This document shows, piece by piece, positions 57,576-64,000 of a stretch of 64,000 nt of DNA. A program made the position numbers and the translations under genes. The notes beneath the pieces are model-generated. The model saw only the letters and a list, made by a program, of their open reading frames with translations, did not search any database and was not told where the DNA came from. Origin of the DNA: Rhineura floridana (lineage: Eukaryota > Chordata > Lepidosauria > Squamata > Rhineuridae); contig NC_084493.1 of the NCBI RefSeq assembly GCF_030035675.1, positions 25,178,203 through 25,242,202 on the forward strand, in the 5' to 3' direction. The first letter of the stretch is position 1. Every line of letters starts with the position of its first letter.

Positions 57576-58383
57576 CCCTAAGCTTGTGAGAAAGAATGAC
57601 CTTGTCACTTCAGATGGACATAGGAACACCCTATTTTAGGTAAGATTTCTATTTTAATCTCCAGAGAATTTTTTTTGAATGGCATGCTCCAAGCAACTGT
57701 GGTTGATACAATGTATCATGCTTAATGATATCACTAGGGCACGCCCCATGATGTCACTAGGGCACGCCCCGTGACATCACTAGGGCCCACCCCCATTTTC
57801 TCAGGTTTTTGGATGGCTCCGACCTGGCAACCCTAATATGAGGGGACCTGTTCGATGGGTGTACCATTTACTGCCCACCGGTGATGGAATCGCTTCCTGC
57901 CAAAGACTACAACCTTAGATTTGCTATAGTTTATCATCAACATATCCTTGGTGCAGTGTGCAACAAGAGCTTTCAATAAACGGCAGAGGCCAGTACGTGA
58001 CAGCGATAGTAGGACCACATCATCGGCATATAATAATATCGATAGGGGTCTATTAGCTAAGGAGGGATAATGCGAGGGAATCAACATCAGGCTCTTGATT
58101 AGAGAGTTTATATAAAAATTGAAAAGAGTTGGAGCCAATATGCAACCCTGTTTGACTCCCTTAAAGGTGGAAATGGGGTTAGAAAGATTACCCGCCTGAT
58201 TGCAACTGATCCTAATTTGTGAATTATGATGGAGGCCTCGGATCAGGGCAAGTAGGCACCTATCTATAGAGGAGGATTCTAGTTTAGACCAAAGTTTGTC
58301 TCTTGAGATGGAATCAAATGCAGCCTTAAAATCAATAAAGGTGGCAAAGAGAGATCCACCTGGTTTGGCTCTCATTGATATCA

Positions 58384-58806
58384 CTCTCTCAGACCTTGCG
58401 TTGTAGCTGCTAATTGCTCTTGCTACATCACTTCTCACTATTAAAGCAAGCCTGTTTCTTCTTAATTTCTCATTTCCTGCATAAAATATTTTGTAGTTGC
58501 CTGACTGAAAATGTCCCATTCCTGTTCATTTTAATTCACTCACTCATTCAGCCTCTTGGTCTAGACTTCTGACGGCATTGCTCTCAGCTTCTTCAACACT
58601 CTCAGACCCCCTCACCACATTAAGGTGTGCTTATCCCTAGAGGGGATAAGCAACTTTAACCTTTAATACTTCTCTATATAAGACCATCTAAATCCATTTA
58701 ATTCCATTTAATTCCTTACAATGAATTTAGAGACACTCAGATAGTGCAACAAGAATAATAACTATAAACATGAACTCTTTGCTTATTTCTTGCAGACTTA
58801 CTCAAC
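58384..58806. other. Unassigned stretch
   Basis: It lies between the LINE's target duplication and the actin pseudogene. CACCACATTAAGGTGTGC followed by CCCTAGAGGGGATAAGC forms short inverted blocks near 58613-58650, and ATTTAATTCC is repeated near 58695. No gene is seen. Confidence 0.5.
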
Positions 58807-60445
<1,639 letters not shown>

Positions 60446-60607
60446 GGTTCTCTGCTTATCACTGATAGCTAGAAAAATAGATGAATTTGAAAATAGTTGT
60501 AGCCTCTATCGCACAGTATTTCTGGATCACTTGTATAACAACATGCCATTTGTCAGTTCTTTTGAATAGCTCTAATAAATCAGCTGTGCATCTCTACATT
60601 AGCTATA

Positions 60608-60812
60608 CAGTAGGGCCCCGCTTTACAGTGCTTCGCTTTACAGCGTTCCGCTAATACAGCGGTTGTGAAAGCGCTTGTTCCGCTTTTACGGCATTTTTTT
60701 GCCACCGGGTGTCATTTTGGTCAATGTAAGTCAATGGGATCCACTTTACAGTGGTTTTTGCTTTACAGCAGGGGTCAGGAACGTAACCACCTGTATGAGC
60801 GGGGCCCTACTG
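60608..60812. mobile_element. Tigger/pogo-like MITE, copy 2
   Basis: Ends CAGTAGGGCCCCGCTTTA and the inverse GAGCGGGGCCCTACTG, flanked by TA. It is 205 bp, the same family as 12979-13197. Confidence 0.9.
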
Positions 60813-60834
60813 TATGCTAAAATTTCGCCCTGGG

Positions 60835-61750
60835 TAGGATGGGTAAATGGATAGATGGGTAAATCCTAGCAAGATGGAGGTGATGTGGGTTGGTGGTTCC
60901 CAATTCAGGTAATTGGTCAGTTGCCTGCTTTGGATGGTGTCATACTCCCTCTGAAAGAGCAGGCTCGTAGCCTGGGGGTGTTGCAAAAACTCTTGCTAGT
61001 TCGTGTACCTTGTGGGATGCCCGATTTTCCCAACAAGACGAGAGGCAAGTCGGTCAGAAGTTCAACAGCTTTATTATACTTTGCAAAGTAGAGACACACC
61101 CACACGTGTTTGCGCTAAAAGTGAGCTGCATGCCAGCTATAGGGCAGGCTTGCTTTTTATACCTTATCTTACTCAGAAACATGTGATTAAGGAAAAATAC
61201 AGTACTCTAACATATTTTGCCCCAAACAAAGCAGCCAACGCCTTTTGGAAATCTGCCCGCAACATCTGCCTCAAACCGGTACAACAGGAAATACCAGTCC
61301 CCCTCCTCCTCTGAGGCCTAGATCAGGGCTACAGAACAACAAGCTTTGCAACGTGATCCCTGGTCACCCTAGCTTCCCCTTTCCTCAGCATAACATTTCT
61401 GGGGTTTCTCAGTTTTCTTAACAGGGGTGCTCCTGGATCCATCTTTGTTGCTAGAGACCTAGGTGACCTTAGTGGCTAGGAGTGTTTTTTACCCACTTTG
61501 GCTGGTAAGATAGCTGTGTCTGGACCGGGATAGCCTGACCACTGTTGCCATGCATTGGTAACCTCCAGGCTGGATTACTGTAATGTTCTCTATGCGGGGC
61601 TGCCCTTGAGGTTGGTCCAGAAGCTGCAGCTGGTGCAAAATGTGACAGTGTGACTGCTCACTGGGGCAGGGTATGACCAACATGTCACCCCTCTGCTGAA
61701 AGAATTGCACTGGCTGCCCATTAGCAACCAGGCAAAGTTCTTTTTGACGA
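60835..61750 (+). mobile_element. L2-clade LINE fragment, split by a solo LTR
   Basis: AGTTGCCTGCTTTGGATGG and CTGAAAGAGCAGGCTCG (LPALDGV, LPLKEQARSLGV) lie before the LTR. The C-terminal region with TAACCTCCAGGCTGGATTAC, CTGCAGCTGGTGCAAAATG and GAATTGCACTGGCTGCCC continues after it to about 61750. Frames are decayed. Confidence 0.85.
60979..61423 (-). mobile_element. Solo LTR of an endogenous retrovirus
   Basis: A 445-bp block starts TGTTAAGAAAAC and ends TTTTTGCAACA on the minus strand, flanked by GGGG. It has a TATA box (GGTATAAAAAGC) and a poly-A signal (AATAAAGC) about 130 bases later, the order expected of U3-R-U5. It sits within the L2 sequence GGGGGTGCTCCTGGATCC. No internal retroviral sequence is seen, as expected after LTR-LTR recombination. 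The retroviral class cannot be told from the LTR alone. Confidence 0.82.
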
Positions 61751-61839
61751 CTGCTGTTGAAAACCTGTGAGCTTAAATAAACTAACATTCAACATATAAG
61801 GACTCTGAGTAGATATGAATAAAGGGAGAAAGCAAGAAC

Positions 61840-62150
61840 CCTTGATCCTGGGCTTTCATAGGAAAGAGGGCCAGCCTTGCTGGGATCAGTGCTTTGGGAT
61901 CCTGCAGAGTTTTGTTTAATCCCCCATGCTGTTCAACATCGAGATGAAACTGCTGAGTGAGCTTGTCCAGGAATTTAGAAGGCAATGTTGAAATGTGGAT
62001 GACGCACAACTGTTTCTGCTTTTCATGTAACCCAGGTGAGGTGGTGGTGGGTTCTGTAGACCATGTCTAGCTAGCATTGGATTGGATCAGAGCCAACAAA
62101 CTGAAGCTCAGTCCAGATAAGCCAGAGGCACTGGGCTTATCCACATGGGA
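61840..62150 (+). mobile_element. L2-clade LINE RT fragment
   Basis: CATGCTGTTCAACATCGAGA (MLFNIEMK), GATGACGCACAACTGTTTC (the decayed catalytic box DDAQLF) and CTGAAGCTCAGTCCAGATAA (LKLSPDK) are in L2 order. It corresponds to a more upstream part of the LINE than 60835-61750, so it is a separate or rearranged copy. Confidence 0.75.
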
Positions 62151-63865
62151 GCATTATTTCGTACTAAAGATGCTGTTTTTACCTGTTTTTTATTTGCACC
62201 ATCCACAATAAGGGGATGGTGCAAAGCCATCAAAGCCAGCTGCAACCATGGTGTTTTCTGGTCACACTGAGGGGAAGGATCAATCACACAGTTTCCTAAT
62301 GGCCATGACCTCTAATTTAACATTTCCACTCCCTCTGGTTACCTGGCAACCAAGCATACTCAGTTTGTTCTACCGGTTAGTTTCATTTAAAAGAACAACA
62401 ACCTGGAAGTGCGATTATTTGTATTATCATTGGTACAAAATAGCTGAAACACAAATCTTTGAGCAATGTCATGCTTTTGTGCACAAGTTAGGGAGAAAAG
62501 AAAAATAAGGCACCATTTGCAGCAACATAAAAAAGGCTAGCAGAATGCGGGAGAGCAGCTGGAAGTTGCTTTTCAGCCTACAGGAAATGAAATGAATGGA
62601 GAAGGAGGGAGTGGGCATGGAGAGGAAACGATTGATACACCCACCTAAAAGCATTAGAGCAAAGTGTTTGCAAGCACTAGAGATACACATGAACACTTTT
62701 CCCCCTTTGCTTGTCATATTAGCAGAAGATTGGGTTAGTACACATTTACAGGAGGGAAACTGTGCGATAGCTTCTGTTTGCCAGTAACGTCATGTCAATT
62801 AAAGAGGGATGTTAGTAGCACCAAACACACACTTAACCACCGTGGAGATGAGCCCACTGTTAGTAGGTGGTTCCTCTTTCCAAATGAATGATGTTCAACC
62901 TAATCTGGAGGGGGATGCCAACTATCAAATGCCTGGAGCCTCCTGGCCCTGCTGCTCCTTCTCTTTGATGTCACTTGTCCTCACTGAGCATCCAAGCAGT
63001 GATATAAGGAAGCAGAGTAGCATCCTTCACTTGCCTTGCACTCTCACTTTGGGTGGTGGTACAGAATGGACCCAGGGGGAGAGAGCACAAGTGACTGGGC
63101 AGGCACTGGGGACAAAAGCAAAGAGAAAAATGCTCACTCAGGAGGAGACCTACTGAAAGTATCTTGCCCAAAGTCTCTCTCCCCCCACCCCAAGAAACCC
63201 CCCTGAAGCTTTCACATCTCCAGCATCTATTTGTGGGATGATCAGGTGCAAGGCAGGACAGGACTACATCCTGTAGCAAGCTGTTCCTGTACTGGGTAGC
63301 AGCAAATAATTTTGTTTTTAATATTGAAAATATTGATTAGCAAATGCAAAATCCTACGTATTTGGGGCTGGTTCTATTTTGGGGGCAGAATCTATGGCAG
63401 CTGACCTTTTTACTGAGCATTCCTACTGATTTATTTTTTTTTACACATTTTGTAGAGAGATGACGTCAGGGATTCATTGCGCATTAATCCTGATTAATTT
63501 GCAGGGAAGTTAGATGAAGGTGCATCAGGCAAATGTTTTTCCATACTTTCCAGTATACTTTCCTTTCTGCAAAAAGTCTGATTTGGGGAGCAGAGAGTTC
63601 TCTGTAAAGTTTACCCTTATTAATCAGCAGGTTTCACCCAAGAGAGCTATGCAGCATTCTAGTTGCTGAAAATAATTGGTTGTGTCTTGTGCAAAGACTC
63701 CGCAAAACATGGAACCAGCATTGACATCTTCCACACTCCGGGTTCACCTTTTCACTGAGGCATGTACTTCTTTAAGACAGGATATATGACCTCTAGATTC
63801 AGAGCCCGTATGCCACTGAAGACTTGCTGCTGGGAGGCAAACAGCAGGAGAGGGCTACTGCACTC
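62151..63865. other. Unassigned stretch
   Basis: I see no coding region, RNA gene or clear repeat. The listed short open frames have no family wording. Confidence 0.5.
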
Positions 63866-63970
63866 ACGCCCTGCTTGTGGGCTTCATAGAGGTGTCCGAT
63901 TGGCCATTGTGGGAAGAAGAATGCTGGACTAGATGTGATACAGAGGGGTTCCCCTTATGGTCTTAAGCCT
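63866..63970 (+). repeat. CR1-type 3' end fragment
   Basis: GAATGCTGGACTAGATGTGA and GGGGTTCCCCTTATGGTC, with GTCCGATTGGCCATTGTG before it, resemble 27275-27362. Confidence 0.55.
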
Positions 63971-64000
63971 CTGGAGGGTGGTCGTGGAGGGGACTGAGGG

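Larger units (their letters stand above)
52958..57835 (+). mobile_element. Large hAT-type DNA transposon, internally reduced
   Basis: The ends are TAGGGTTGCCAGGTC and its inverse, with an exact 8-bp duplication ATATGAGG at 52950-52957 and 57836-57843. The element is 4878 bp. A GC-rich, CpG-dense block with direct and inverted duplications fills 53140-53935. A C-terminal transposase exon lies at 55314-55621. Three 23-bp subterminal repeats lie at 57727-57795. The catalytic part of the transposase is not seen. Later insertions include a BovB fragment (about 56078-56302) and a SINE (about 57377-57575). The rest (53940-55260, 55625-56000, 56540-57180) shows no gene. Confidence 0.93.
51836..58369 (-). 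mobile_element. Probable Vingi (Ingi-like) LINE, 5'-truncated, split by a 4.9-kb hAT
   Basis: The minus strand has an RT start at 58369-57836 (FIDFKAAFDSISRDKLWSKL, FKGVKQGCILAPTLFNFYIN, catalytic LLYADDVVLL, INYSKSKVVVFG). It continues at 52957-52320 (YRYLGITFHSSG through FRYWFKLVY) and in a C-terminal part at 52313-51993 with a Cys/His motif (CPCDSGAIETATHVLLDC). The two halves join directly at the hAT duplication. An exact 14-bp duplication, TCTCATTGATATCA, lies at 51822-51835 and 58370-58383 and fixes both ends. The LINE is about 1.65 kb net. A single frame change near 52315 separates the last domain. The clade assignment rests on wording I recall from reptile Vingi elements. Confidence 0.85.

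Noticed and set aside
61003-61314. 103-codon plus-strand open frame
   Set aside because: It lies antisense within the solo LTR and has no family wording.

Overview
The window reads as intron-rich vertebrate DNA from a squamate reptile, more likely a lizard. The basis is the repeat set: CR1, L2, RTE-BovB, L1 and probable Vingi LINEs, a Sauria-type SINE with a BovB-like tail, tRNA/MIR-like SINEs, many short hAT elements with 8-bp target duplications, and a Ty1/copia-type LTR element. There are no bacterial-style operons.

The one host gene I can place firmly is the 5' part of ARID3B on the minus strand. A CpG island at about 36.93-37.64 kb looks like its promoter with a non-coding first exon. 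The first coding exon is at 30518-31163 and the first exon of the ARID DNA-binding domain is at 2134-2206. Later exons would lie left of position 1. So about 2-37 kb is ARID3B, nearly all of it intron filled with repeats. Two other host-derived sequences are dead copies: a syntrophin-like PDZ segment carried inside a hAT element (805-1418) and a processed cytoplasmic actin pseudogene (58807-60445).

Layout. 0-2 kb: a SINE split by an L2 LINE, itself split by the hAT element with the PDZ segment. 2-30.5 kb: ARID3B intron with two large CR1 copies, an L1 remnant inside a foldback element, a purine-rich minisatellite and several short hAT elements. 30.5-37.6 kb: ARID3B coding exon, intron 1 and promoter, with a cluster of small palindromic repeats just upstream. 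38-42 kb: dispersed repeats and a second GC-rich, TATA-containing promoter-like block. 42.6-48.6 kb: an L2 copy split by a copia-type element whose own LTR is split by a younger L2. 49.2-51.7 kb: a BovB LINE. 51.8-58.4 kb: a probable Vingi LINE with a 14-bp target duplication, split by a 4.9-kb hAT element. 58.8-62.2 kb: actin pseudogene with a hAT insertion, a Tigger-like MITE, and L2 fragments with a solo retroviral LTR. 62.2-64 kb: nothing recognised except a short CR1-type 3' end.

I do not see a new multi-gene system. The most unusual observations are the hAT element carrying a syntrophin PDZ segment, the GC-rich hairpin inside the 4.9-kb hAT element, and the copia leader, whose primer site matches the tRNA-iMet anticodon arm and is preceded by similar tandem units.
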